The notes beneath the pieces were generated by a model. It was not told the DNA's origin. It did no database searches and was given only the letters and a program-made list of their open reading frames with translations. From NCBI RefSeq assembly GCF_038502225.1, contig NC_091298.1, positions 40,822,282 to 40,886,281 on the forward strand: a stretch of 64,000 nt of DNA, read 5' to 3'. Below are positions 24,223-36,355 of this stretch, piece by piece (position 1 is the stretch's first letter; every line of letters starts with the position of its first letter). Made by a program: the position numbers and the translations under genes. The stretch is from Cherax quadricarinatus (taxonomy: Eukaryota; Arthropoda; Malacostraca; Decapoda; Parastacidae).

Positions 24223-24430
24223 ATTAATACGACATTCATGGGTTAACATTGAACTTGTAGGGTCAAATAGAGCCTGGGGGGAATATGACGCACTCAGGTT
24301 CGATCAAAGGAAGGAGAGGACAGGTCGAAATCCTTGGATCAAGGAACCTTCCCTTATTGGAGGCCAACCTCGTAGATAACGAAATGTTAGGAGGCTTTGA
24401 CCATGTTTGTAGAGAACAAGATGGAAGCTC
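24223..24430. other. Short unique segment, nothing seen
   Basis: No domain, repeat or transposon end recognised between the microsatellite and the 34-bp minisatellite. Confidence 0.5.
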
Positions 24431-27400
24431 ATCACTTACACTGTGTCAACACAAGTGTGTGCTCACCACTGACACTGTGTCAACACAAGTGTGTGCTCAC
24501 CACTGGCACTGTGTCAACACAAGTGTGTGCTCACCACTGACACTGTGTCAACACAAGTGTGTGCTCACCACTGACACTGTGTCAACACAAGTGTGTGCTC
24601 ACCACTGACACTGTGTCAACACAAGTGTGTGCTCACAACTGGCACTGTGTCAACACAAGTGTGTGCTCACCACTGACACTGTCAACACAAGTGTGTGCTC
24701 ACCACTAACATTGTGTCAATACAAGTGTGTGCTCACCACTGACACTGTGTCAACACAAGTGTGTGCTCACCACTGACACTGTGTCAACACAAGTGTGTGC
24801 TCACCACTGACACTGTGTCAACACAAGTGTGTGCTCACCACTGACACTGTGTCAACACAAGTGTGTGCTCACCACTGACACTGTGTCAACACAAGTGTGT
24901 GCTCAGCACTAACATTGTGTCAACACAAGTGTGTGCTAACCACTGACACTGTGTCAACACAAGTGTGTGCTCACAACTGACACTGTGTCAACACAAGTGT
25001 GTGCTAACCACTGACACTGTGTCAACACAAGTGTGTGCTCACAACTGACATTGTGTCAACACAAGTGTGTGCTCACCACTGACACTGTGTCAACACAAGT
25101 GTGTGCTCACCACTAACACTGTGTCAACACAAGTGTGTGCTCACAACTAACACTGTGTCAACACAAGTGTGTGCTCACCACTAACACTGTGTCAACACAA
25201 GTGTGTGCTCACAACTGACACTGTGTCAACACAAGTGTGTGCTTACCACTGACACTGTGTCAACACAAGTGTGTGCTCACCACTGACACTGTGTCAACAC
25301 AAGTGTGTGCTCACAACTGACACTGTGTCAACACAAGTGTGTACTCACAACTGACACTGTGTCAACACAAGTGTGTGCTCACAACTGACACTGTGTCAAC
25401 ACAAGTGTGTGCTTACCACTGACACTGTGTCAACACAAGTGTGTGCTCACCAGTGACACTGTGTCAACACAAGTGTGTGCTCACCACTGACACTGTGTCA
25501 ACACAAGTGTGTGCTCACCACTAACACTGTGTCAACACAAGTGTGTGCTCACCACTGACACTGTGTCAACACAAGTGTGTGCTCACCACTAACACTGTGT
25601 CAAGACAAGTGTGTGCTCACCACTGACACTGTGTCAAGAAAAGTGTGTGCTCACCACTAACACTGTGTCAAGACAAGTGTGTGCTCACCACTGACACTGT
25701 GTCAACACAAGTGTGTGCTCACCACTGACACTGTGTCAAGACAAGTGTGTGCTCACCACTGACACTGTGTCAAGACAAGTGTGTGTTCACCACTGACACT
25801 GTGTCAAGACAAGTGTGTGCTCACCACTAACACTGTGTCAAGACAAGTGTGTGCTCACCACTGACACTGTGTCAAGACAAGTGTGTGCTCACCACTAACA
25901 CTGTGTCAACACAAGTGTGTGCTCACCACTGACACTGTGTCAAGACAAGTGTGTGCTCACCATTGACACTGTGTCAAGACAAGTGTGTGCTCACCACTGA
26001 CACTGTGTCAAGACAAGTGTGTGCTCACCACTAACACTGTGTCAAGACAAGTGTGTGCTCACCACTGACACTGTGTCAACACAAGTGTGTGCTCACCACT
26101 GACACTGTGTCAACACAAGTGTGTGCTCACCACTAACACTGTGTCAAGACAAGTGTGTGCTCACCACTGACACTGTGTCAAGAAAAGTGTGTGCTCACCA
26201 CTAACACTGTGTCAAGACAAGTGCGTGCTCACCACTGACACTGTGTCAAGACAAGTGTGTGCTCTCCACTGACACTGTGTCAAGACAAGTGTGTGCTCAC
26301 CACTGACACTGTGTCAAGACAAGTGTGTGCTCACCGCTGACACTGTGTCAAGACAAGTGTGTGCTCACCACTGACACTGTGTCAAGACAAGTGTGTGCTC
26401 ACAACTGACACTGTGTCAAGACAAGTGTGTGCTCACCACTGACACTGTGTCAAGACAAGTGTGTGCTCACCACTGACACTGTGTCAAGACAAGTGTGTGC
26501 TCACCACTGACACTGTGTCAAGACAAGTGTGTGCTCACCACTGACACTGTGTCAAGACAAGTGTGTGCTCACCACTGACACTGTGTCAAGACAAGTGTGT
26601 GCTCACCACTGACACTGTGTCAAGACAAGTGTGTGCTCACCGCTAACACTGTGTCAACACAAGTGTGTGCTCACCACTGACACTGTGTCAACACAAGTGT
26701 GTGCTCACCACTGACACTGTGTCAACACAAGTGTGTGCTCACCACTGACACTGTGTCAACACAAGTGTGTGCTCACCACTGACACTGTGTCAACACAAGT
26801 GTGTGCTTACCACTGACACTGTGTCAAGACAAGTGTGTGCTCACCGCTAACACTGTGTCAACACAAGTGTGTGCTCACCACTGACACTGTGTCAACACAA
26901 GTGTGTGCTTACCACTGACACTGTGTCAAGACAAGTGTGTGCTCACCACTGACACTGTGTCAAGAAAAGTGTGTGCTCACCACTAACACTGTGTCAAGAC
27001 AAGTGTGTGCTCACCACTGACACTGTGTCAAGACAAGTGTGTGCTCTCCACTGAAACTGTGTCAAGACAAGTGTGTGCTCACCACTGACACTGTGTCAAG
27101 ACAAGTGTGTGCTCACCGCTGACACTGTGTCAAGACAAGTGTGTGCTCACCACTGACACTGTGTCAAGACAAGTGTGTGCTCACCACTGACACTGTGTCA
27201 AGACAAGTGTGTGCTCACCACTGACACTGTGTCAAGACAAGTGTGTGCTCACCACTGACACTGTGTCAAGACAAGTGTGTGCTCACCACTGACACTGTGT
27301 CAAGACAAGTGTGTGCTCACCACTGACACTGTGTCAAGACAAGTGTGTGCTCACCACTGACACTGTGTCAAGACAAGTGTGTGCTCACCACTGACACTGT

Positions 27401-27795
27401 GTCAAGACAAGTGTGTGCTCACCGCTAACACTGTGTCAACACAAGTGTGTGCTCACCACTGACACTGTGTCAACACAAGTGTGTGCTCACCACTGACACT
27501 GTGTCAACACAAGTGTGTGCTCACCACTGACACTGTGTCAACACAAGTGTGTGCTCACCACTGACACTGTGTCAACACAAGTGTGTGCTTACCACTGACA
27601 CTGTGTCAAGACAAGTGTGTGCTCACCGCTAACACTGTGTCAACACAAGTGTGTGCTCACCACTGACACTGTGTCAACACAAGTGTGTGCTTACCACTGA
27701 CACTGTGTCAAGACAAGTGTGTGCTCACCACTGACACTGTGTCAACACAAGTGTGTGCTCACCACTGACACTGTGTCAAGACAAGTGTGTGCTCA
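24431..27795. repeat. 34-bp minisatellite, about 99 copies
   Basis: The unit contains CACTGTGTCAACACAAGTG followed by TGTGCTCACCACTGA; measured spacing is 34 bp. Two main variants exist (CAACACAAG early, CAAGACAAG later) plus rare ones (CAAGAAAAG, GCTCTCCACT, CGCTAACACT). A 23-unit block is duplicated: marker variants at 26179, 26261 and 26641 recur at 26961, 27043 and 27423, each 782 bp on. Stops occur in the unit, so no long frame spans it. Confidence 0.97.
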
Positions 27796-27830
27796 ACCAA
27801 CATTCTCTTCCAGACTCCAAGAATTATTGA
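27796..27830. other. Junction between 34-bp and 15-bp arrays
   Basis: Only about 35 bp of non-repeat sequence (CCAACATTCTCTTCCAGAC...) separates two unrelated minisatellites. Confidence 0.8.
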
Positions 27831-30800
27831 GTAGTTGCTCAGTGAGTAGTTGCTCAGCGAGTAGTTGCTCAGCGAGTAGTTGCTCAGTGAGTACTTGCTC
27901 AGCGAGTAGTTGCTCAGTGAGTAGTTGCTCAGCGAGTAGTTGCTCAGTGAGTAGTTGCTCAGTGAGTAGTTGCTCAGTGAGTAGTTGCTCAGGGAGTAGT
28001 TGCTCAGTGAGTAGTTGCTCAGCGAGTAGTTGCTCAGTGAGTAGTTGCTCAGCGAGTAGTTGCTCAGTGAGTAGTTGCTCAGTGAGTAGTTGCTCAGTGA
28101 GTAGTTGCTCAGCGAGTAGTTGTTCAGTGAGTAGCTGCTCAGTGACTAGTTGCTCAGTGAGTAGTTGCTGAGCGAGTAGTTGCTAAGCGAGTAGTTGCTC
28201 AATGAGTAGTTGCTCAGTGAGTAGTTGCTCAGTGAGTAGTTGCTCAGTGAGTAGTTGCTCAGCAAGTAGTTGCTCAGTGAGTAGTTGCTCAGTGAGTAGT
28301 TGCTCAGTGAGTAGTTGCTCAGTGAGTAGTTGCTCAGCGCGTAGTTGCTCAGTGAGTAGTTGCTCAGTGAGTAGTTGCTCAGTGAGTAGTTGCTCAGTGA
28401 GTAGTTGCTCAGTGAGTAGTTGCTCAGTGAGTAGTTGCTCAGCGAGTAGCTGCTCAGTGAGTAGTTGCTCAGCGAGTAGTTGCTCAGTGAGTAGTTGCTC
28501 AGTGAGTAGTTGCTCAGCGAGTAGTTGCTCAGTGAGTAGTTGCTCAGTGAGTAGTTGCTCAGCGAGTAATTGCTCAGTGAGTAGTTGCTCAGTGAGTAGT
28601 TGCTCAGCGAGTAGTTGCTCAGTGAGTAGTTGCTCAGTGAGTAGTTGCTCAGCGAGTAGTTGCTCAGTGAGTAGTTGCTCAGCGAGTAGTTGCTCAGTGA
28701 GTAGTTGCTCAGTGAGTAGTTGCTCAGTGAGTAGTTGCTCAGTGAGTAGTTGCTCAGTGAGTAGTTGCTCAGTGAGTAGTTGCTCAGCGAGTAGCTGCTC
28801 AGTGAGTAGTTGCTCAGTGAGTAGTTGCTCAGCGAGTAGTTGCTCAGTGAGTAGTTGCTCAACGAGTAGTTGCTCAGCGAGTAGTTGCTCAGTGAGTAGT
28901 TGCTCAGTGAGTAGTTGCTCAGCGAGTAATTGCTCAGTGAGTAGTTGCTCAGTGAGTAGTTGCTCAGCGAGTAGTTGCTCAGTGAGTAGTTGCTCAGTGA
29001 GTAGTTGCTCAGCGAGTAGTTGCTCAGTGAGTAGTTGCTTAGCGAGTAGTTGCTCAGTGAGTAGTTGCTCAGTGAGTAGTTGCTCAACGAGTAGTTGCTC
29101 AGTGAGTAGTTGCTCAGTGAGTAGTTGCTCAGTGAGTAGTTGCTCAGCAAGTAGTTGCTCAGTGAGTAGTTGCTCAGTGAGTAGTTGCTCAGCGAGTAGT
29201 TGCTCAGCGAGTAGTTGCTCAGCGAGTAGTTGCTCAGTGAGTAGTTGCTCAGCAAGTAGTTTCTCAGTGAGTAGTTGCTCAACGAGTAGTTGCTCAGTGA
29301 GTAGTTGCTCAGTGAGTAGTTGCTCAGTGAGTAGTTGCTCAGCGAGTAGTTGCTCAGCGAGTAGTTGCTCAGTGAGTAGTTGCTCAACGAGTAGTTGCTC
29401 AGTGAGTGGTTGCTCAGTGAGTAGTTGCTCAGTGAGTAGTTGCTCAGTGAGTTGTTGCTCAGCGAGTAGTTGCTCAGCGAGCAGTTGCTCAGTGAGTAGT
29501 TGCTCAGTGAGTAGTTGCTCAGTGAGTAGTTGCTCAGTGAGTAGTTGCTCAGTGAGTAGTTGCTCAGCGAGTAGTTGCTCAGTGAGTAGTTGCTCAGTGA
29601 GTAGTTGCTCAGTGAGTAGTTGCTCAGTGAGTAGTTGCTCAGTGAGTAGTTGCTCAGTGAGTAGTTATTCAGCTAGTAGTTGCCCCGCGAGTAGTTGCTC
29701 AGTGAGTAGTTGCTCAGTGAGTAGTTGCTCAGCGAGTAGTTGCTCAGTGAGTAGTTGCTCAGTGAGTAGTTGCTCAGTGAGTAGTTGCTCAGCGAGTAGT
29801 TGCTCAGTGAGTAGTTGCTCAGTGAGTAGTTGCTCAGTGAGTAGTTACTCAGCGAGTAGTTACTCAGTGAGTAGTTGCTCAGTGAGTAGTTGCTCAGTGA
29901 GTAGTTGCTCAGTGAGTAGTTGCTCAGCGAGTAGTTGCTCAGTGAGTAGTTGCTCAGTGAGTAGTTGCTCAGTGAGTAGTTGCTCAGTGAGTAGTTGCTC
30001 AGTGAGTAGTTGCTCAGTGAGTAGTTGCTCAGCGAGTAGCTGCTCAGTGAGTAGTTGCTCAGTGAGTAGTTGCCCAGCGAGTAGTTGCTCAGTGAGTAGT
30101 TGCTCAGTGAGTAGTTGCTCAACGAGTAGTTGCTCAGTGAGTAGTTGCTCAGTGAGTAGTTGCTCAGTGAGTAGTTGCTCAGCGAGTAATTGCTCAGTGA
30201 GTAGTTGCTCAGTGAGTAGTTGCTCAGCGAGTATTTGCTCAGTGAGTAGTTGCTCAGTGAGTAGTTGCTCAGCGAGTAGTTGCTCAGTGATTAGTTGCTC
30301 AGTGAGTAGTTGCTCAGCGAGTAGTTGTTCAGTGAGTAGTTGCTCAGTGAGTAGTTGCTCAGTGAGTAGTTGCTCAGTGAGTAGTTGCTCAGCGAATAGT
30401 TGCTCAGTGAGTAGTTGCTCAGTGAGTAGTTGCTCAGCGAGTAGTTGCTCAGCGAGTAGTTGCTCAGTGAGTAGTTGCTCAGTGATTAGTTGCTCAGTGA
30501 GTAGTTGCTCAGTGAGTAGTTGCTCAGTGAGTAGTTGCTCAGTGAGTAGTTGCTCAGCGAGTAGTTGCTCAGCGAGTAGTTGCTCAGTGAGTAGTTGCTC
30601 AGTGAGTAGTTGCTCAGCGAGTAGTTGCTCAGTGAGTAGTTGCTCAGCGAGTAGTTGCTCAGTGAGTAGTTGCTCAGCGAGTAGTTGCTCAGCGAGTAGT
30701 TGCTCAGCGAGTAGTTGCTCAGCGAGTAGTTGCTCAGCGAGTAGTTGCTCAGTGAGTAGTTGCTCAGCGAGTAGTTGCTCCGCGAGTTGCTCAATGAGTA

Positions 30801-31243
30801 GTTGCTCAGCGAGTAGTTGCTCAGCGAGTAGTTGCTCAGCGAGTAGTTGCTCAGCGAGTAGTTGCTCAGCGAGTAGTTGCTCAGTGAGTAGTTGCTCAGT
30901 GAGTAGTTGCTCAGCGAGTAGTTGCTCAGCGAGTAGTTGCTCAGCGAGTAGTTGCTCAGCGAGTAGTTGCTCAGTGAGTAGTTGCTCAGCGAGTAGTTGC
31001 TCAGTGAGTAGTTGCTCAGCGAGTAGTTGCTCAGTGAGTAGTTGCTCAGTGAGTAGTTGCTCAGCGAGTAGTTGCTCAGTGAGTAGTTGCTCAGTGAGTA
31101 GTTGCTCAGTGAGTAGTTGCTCAGTGAGTAGTTGCTCAGTGAGTAGTTGCTCAGCGAGTAGTTGCTCAGCGAGTAGTTGCTCAGCGAGTAGTTGCTCAGT
31201 GAGTAGTTGCTCAGCGAGTAGTTGCTCAGCGAGTAGTTGCTCA
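27831..31243. repeat. 15-bp minisatellite, about 227 copies
   Basis: Unit TAGTTGCTCAGTGAG. Because 15 is a multiple of three, frames persist: the plus strand reads Ser-Ser-Cys-Ser-Val/Ala for 1015 codons (28202-31249) and the minus strand Ser-Asn-Tyr-Ser-Leu for up to 413. Most variation is CAGTGAG versus CAGCGAG, a TpG/CpG alternation. Marker variants show a 360-bp (24-unit) duplication: CAGCGAGTAGCTG at 28441 and 28801, CAGCGAGTAATTG at 28561 and 28921. One 3-bp deletion near 30787 keeps the frame. No start context or non-repeat domain supports a protein. Confidence 0.97.
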
Positions 31244-31364
31244 AGATAAACTGCTCCATACCATCAATACTTCACCTTTAAGACAACAAAGTATAATAAA
31301 TAAACTATTATAATGAAACGTAAGTATTTAACTTAATAATGTAGTTAATTTTTTTAAAAATAAA

Positions 31365-31365
<1 letters not shown>
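31244..31365. other. Short AT-rich unique segment
   Basis: No recognised content; ends in an (AAT)n tract. Confidence 0.5.
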
Positions 31366-31426
<61 letters not shown>

Positions 31427-31428
31427 CG

Positions 31429-31471
<43 letters not shown>

Positions 31472-31519
31472 CAATAATAATAATAATAATAATAATAACA
31501 ATAATAATAATAATAATAA
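31366..31519. repeat. (AAT)n microsatellite
   Basis: About 150 bp of AAT with a few AAC interruptions. Confidence 0.97.
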
Positions 31520-31529
31520 AAACACATAT

Positions 31530-31845
31530 TAAGAGATTATTTGGCTATTCTTGCAGTGCAGGCTTCAATGATAAGGCTTCGGTGGCTTCTTACTCTATTT
31601 GCGGTATCTGGGGTACACATGCAGTGTGTTAAGTGCCAATGGCCCGGGTGGGCCATGCCCAGCGAGGGACAGAGGAGTAGGACCTGTTGTCTGAGTCTAG
31701 GCCACGGATTGAGTGAGACAGATGCAGGGATGGGCATACTGAAGTGATAGGCCTATAGGTGGCAACACCAGCATGGCGAGAAATATGAACTCAGCTGGCA
31801 GACATCATAGGCTGTCTGTGCAGAGAGTACAGGCTGTCTGCATTC
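31530..31845 (+). repeat. Direct repeat R1, left copy
   Basis: Shares about 310 bp with 33565-33870, beginning TTATTTGG and including GTGCCAATGGCCCGGGTGGG and ATGAACTCAGCTGGCAGAC. It could be one of a pair of old LTRs or a dispersed repeat. No TG...CA ends were confirmed. Confidence 0.75.
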
Positions 31846-33564
<1,719 letters not shown>

Positions 33565-33870
33565 GGGTTATTTGGTAGAACTTGCAGAGCGGGATTCAAT
33601 GATAAACGTCTTCGGAGGCTTTTTACTTTATTTGCTGTATCTGGGGTACACAGGCAGTGTGCTAAGTGCCAATGGCCCGGGTGGGCCATGCCAAGCGAGG
33701 GAGAGAGGAGTAGGACCTGTTGTCTGAGTCTAGGCCACAGATTGAGTGAGACAAATGCAGGGGTGGGCATACTGAAGTGATAGGCCTAGAGGTGGCAACA
33801 CCAGCATGGCGTGAAATATGAACTCAGCTGGCAGACAGCATAGGCTGTCTGTTCAGACAGCACAGGCTCT
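33565..33870 (+). repeat. Direct repeat R1, right copy
   Basis: Matches 31530-31845 in the same orientation with scattered substitutions, then passes into (AAT)n. Confidence 0.75.
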
Positions 33871-33874
33871 CTAC

Positions 33875-33878
<4 letters not shown>

Positions 33879-33939
<61 letters not shown>
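33879..33939. repeat. (AAT)n microsatellite
   Basis: About 60 bp of pure AAT/TAA. Confidence 0.97.
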
Positions 33940-33942
<3 letters not shown>

Positions 33943-34142
33943 CAAAAATATCAACTGCAAGCTTTATAGCAATTGTAATGAAATTACAAATTTGCAGCTA
34001 TGTGGACTAGCACTTGGGGTTTCATTTATTTTACAGAATACATCGTCAGTAATGTTTTGTAGCCAGTGAGGAGAAGCATTCTATAGTTATTGACTAAAAA
34101 TGAGTATGACAATTTATTTAAGAAAAATCTCCAAATAGTAAT

Positions 34143-34351
34143 TACCGTAATTTCCAGCATATAAGACGCACGGTCATATGAGACATATAAGACAATGTTT
34201 CAAGCAGTTGTAATGTAACATTAGTAAACAACTGCTAAAACGTAACCCAAAGCCTGCCCTTGACCCTGACCTTGATCATATAAGGCACATGGTGGTTTTC
34301 CAAGACTTTTTGTGGAAAAAAGGTGCACCTAATATGCCGGAAAATACGATA
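34143..34351. mobile_element. Short MITE with about 30-bp imperfect terminal inverted repeats
   Basis: The left end TACCGTAATTTCCAGCATAT continuing AAGACGCAC is matched in inverse by the right end TGCACCTAATATGCCGGAAA running to ATACGATA. The element is about 209 bp with no ORF, and TA at both outer edges suggests a TA target site. I recognise this terminal sequence type as widespread in animals but cannot assign a superfamily safely. Confidence 0.7.
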
Positions 34352-34499
34352 CTATTACTCATTAGTATTGTGTGTCTTGTGCTCATGAAACCACAACATT
34401 TCTGAAAATTTCAAGGCTATCAGATGAGTAATCCTTAGATATGACACTATTCTAAAGATTGTATTTTTTTTCTCTTTACGCACATCAACAAATTTACCT

Positions 34500-34660
34500 C
34501 CACACAACCAAAACTTAATAGGTATTATTTTGGCACTAAAATATAGCAGCCATAAAATATCGAAGATGTTCAGCAGCAACAAACTGAAACTGATGTAAAA
34601 TGATTTAACGGAAATAAACATTTCACACTATTTTACACGTAAATTGTTCATATATGATAC
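34500..34660. repeat. Dispersed repeat shared with 6865-7010
   Basis: Gapped same-orientation similarity: AAAACTTAATAGGTATTAT here and AAAACTTAACAGGTATTAT there, then TTTAACGGAAATAAACATTT here against a related run there. Element class unknown. Confidence 0.5.
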
Positions 34661-35275
34661 TGCACATTTGAATTTCACTTCCCCATAGTCGTGGAATTTT
34701 TAAGCCCCATTTTCGAGAGTTTGAGGTTATTCTCTGTGACTACCATTGTTGAACTATTCACATCTTCCTGGAATGGCTCTGATAACCTACAAAACATTCA
34801 GTGGCATAACCTCAAAATCTCGACAATGGTGCTTAAGAATTCCACGACGATGGTGAAGTTGAGACAGCAGATACACCATCATTGACTACTACTTAATATG
34901 ACCGACCAGAAAAATATAATTTCAGAAGAGACATTGTGCGGGATATCTGTGTAAAATTAATAATAAAATGCTTGTATATTTAGCAAAATATTTCTGATAA
35001 TAAATGGAAGATAATGACAAAGAACAAATCGAAAACTGGATATCTATCTTAATTAACTCAACAGCTGAATAATGTTAAGAGAGGTAGTTAACTACAGCTT
35101 ATCAGGTTTCAACAATATTGTATTCTCTTGTTATCAGTAATGTAGGAAAATTTTGTTTAGTGTATTGTCTATAGTGGCGAGAAAATTATACACTTGACAG
35201 AACAAAACTTTTAATGAGATCTGAGTTGATCTTTCTGATATCTTGACTTTGTCAATGTTGACATTCTTTGACTGT
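34661..35275. other. AT-rich intergenic, no feature seen
   Basis: Apparently unique sequence with no long frame and no transposon end recognised. Confidence 0.5.
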
Positions 35276-36095
35276 GTGTTATAATGTGTTCCTCACTCTC
35301 ACTCACACTCTCATGACAATGTTATAATGTGTTCCTCACTCTCACTCACACTCTCATGACAATGTTATAATGTGTTCCTCACTCTCACTCACACTCTCAT
35401 GACAATGTTATAATGTGTTCCTCACTCTCACTCACACTCTCATGACAATGTTATAATGTGTTCCTCACTCTCACTCACACTCTCATGACAATGTTATAAT
35501 GTGTTCTTCACTCTCACTCACACTCTCATGACAATGTTATAATGTGTTCCTCACTCTCACTCACACTCTCATGACAATGTTATAATGTGTTCCTCACTCT
35601 CACTCACACTCTCATGACAATGTTATAATGTGTTCCTCACTCTCACTCACACTCTCATGACAATGTTATAATGTGTTCCTCACTCTCACTCACACTCTCA
35701 TGACAATGTTATAATGCGTTCCTCACTCTCACTCACACTCTCATGACAATGTTATAATGTGTTCTTCACTCTCACTCACACTCTCATGACAATGTTATAA
35801 TGTGTTCTTCACTCTCACTCACACTCTCATGACAATGTTATAATGTGTTCCTCACTCTCACTCACACTCTCATGACAATGTTATAATGTGTTCCTCACTC
35901 TCACTCACACTCTCATGACAATGTTGTAATGTGTTCCTCACTCTCGCTCACACTCTCATGACAATGTTGTAATGTGTTCCTCACTCTCACTCACACTCTC
36001 ATGACAATGTTATAATGTATTCTTCACTCTCACTCACACTCTCACTCACACTCTCACTCACACTCTCACTCACACTCTCATGACAATGTTATAAT
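35276..36095. repeat. 43-bp minisatellite, about 18 copies
   Basis: The unit runs GTTATAATGTGTTCCTCACT, CTCACTCACACTCTCATGAC, AAT. Spacing is 43 bp and copies are nearly identical (variants GTTCTTC, GTTGTAATG, GCGTTCC). Confidence 0.96.
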
Positions 36096-36272
36096 GTATT
36101 CTTCACTCTCACTCACACTCTCACTCACACTCTCACTCACACTCTCACTCACACTCTCACTCACTCTCACTCACACTCTTACTCTCACTCACACTCTCAC
36201 TCACACTCTCACTCACACTCTCACTCACTCTCACTCACACTCTCACTCTCACTCACACTCTCACTCACACTC
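36096..36272. repeat. (CACTCTCACT)n low-complexity extension
   Basis: The CACTCTCACT core of the 43-bp unit continues as a short-period CT/CA repeat, apparently grown out of that minisatellite. Confidence 0.93.
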
Positions 36273-36355
36273 TGCAGGCAAATTGTCTAATATACAAAAA
36301 TATAAAATCTCGGAGTTCCTAACACAGTATTTCTTCAGAGAAGAAGTTAACTTTA

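Noticed and set aside
24431..31243. CRISPR array
   Set aside because: The repeats are head-to-tail without unique spacers, and all other evidence is for a eukaryotic genome.
28202..31249. 1015-codon Ser/Cys-rich open frame as a gene
   Set aside because: It is the translation of a 15-bp tandem array; there is no non-repeat domain, signal peptide or start context, and the opposite strand is also open.
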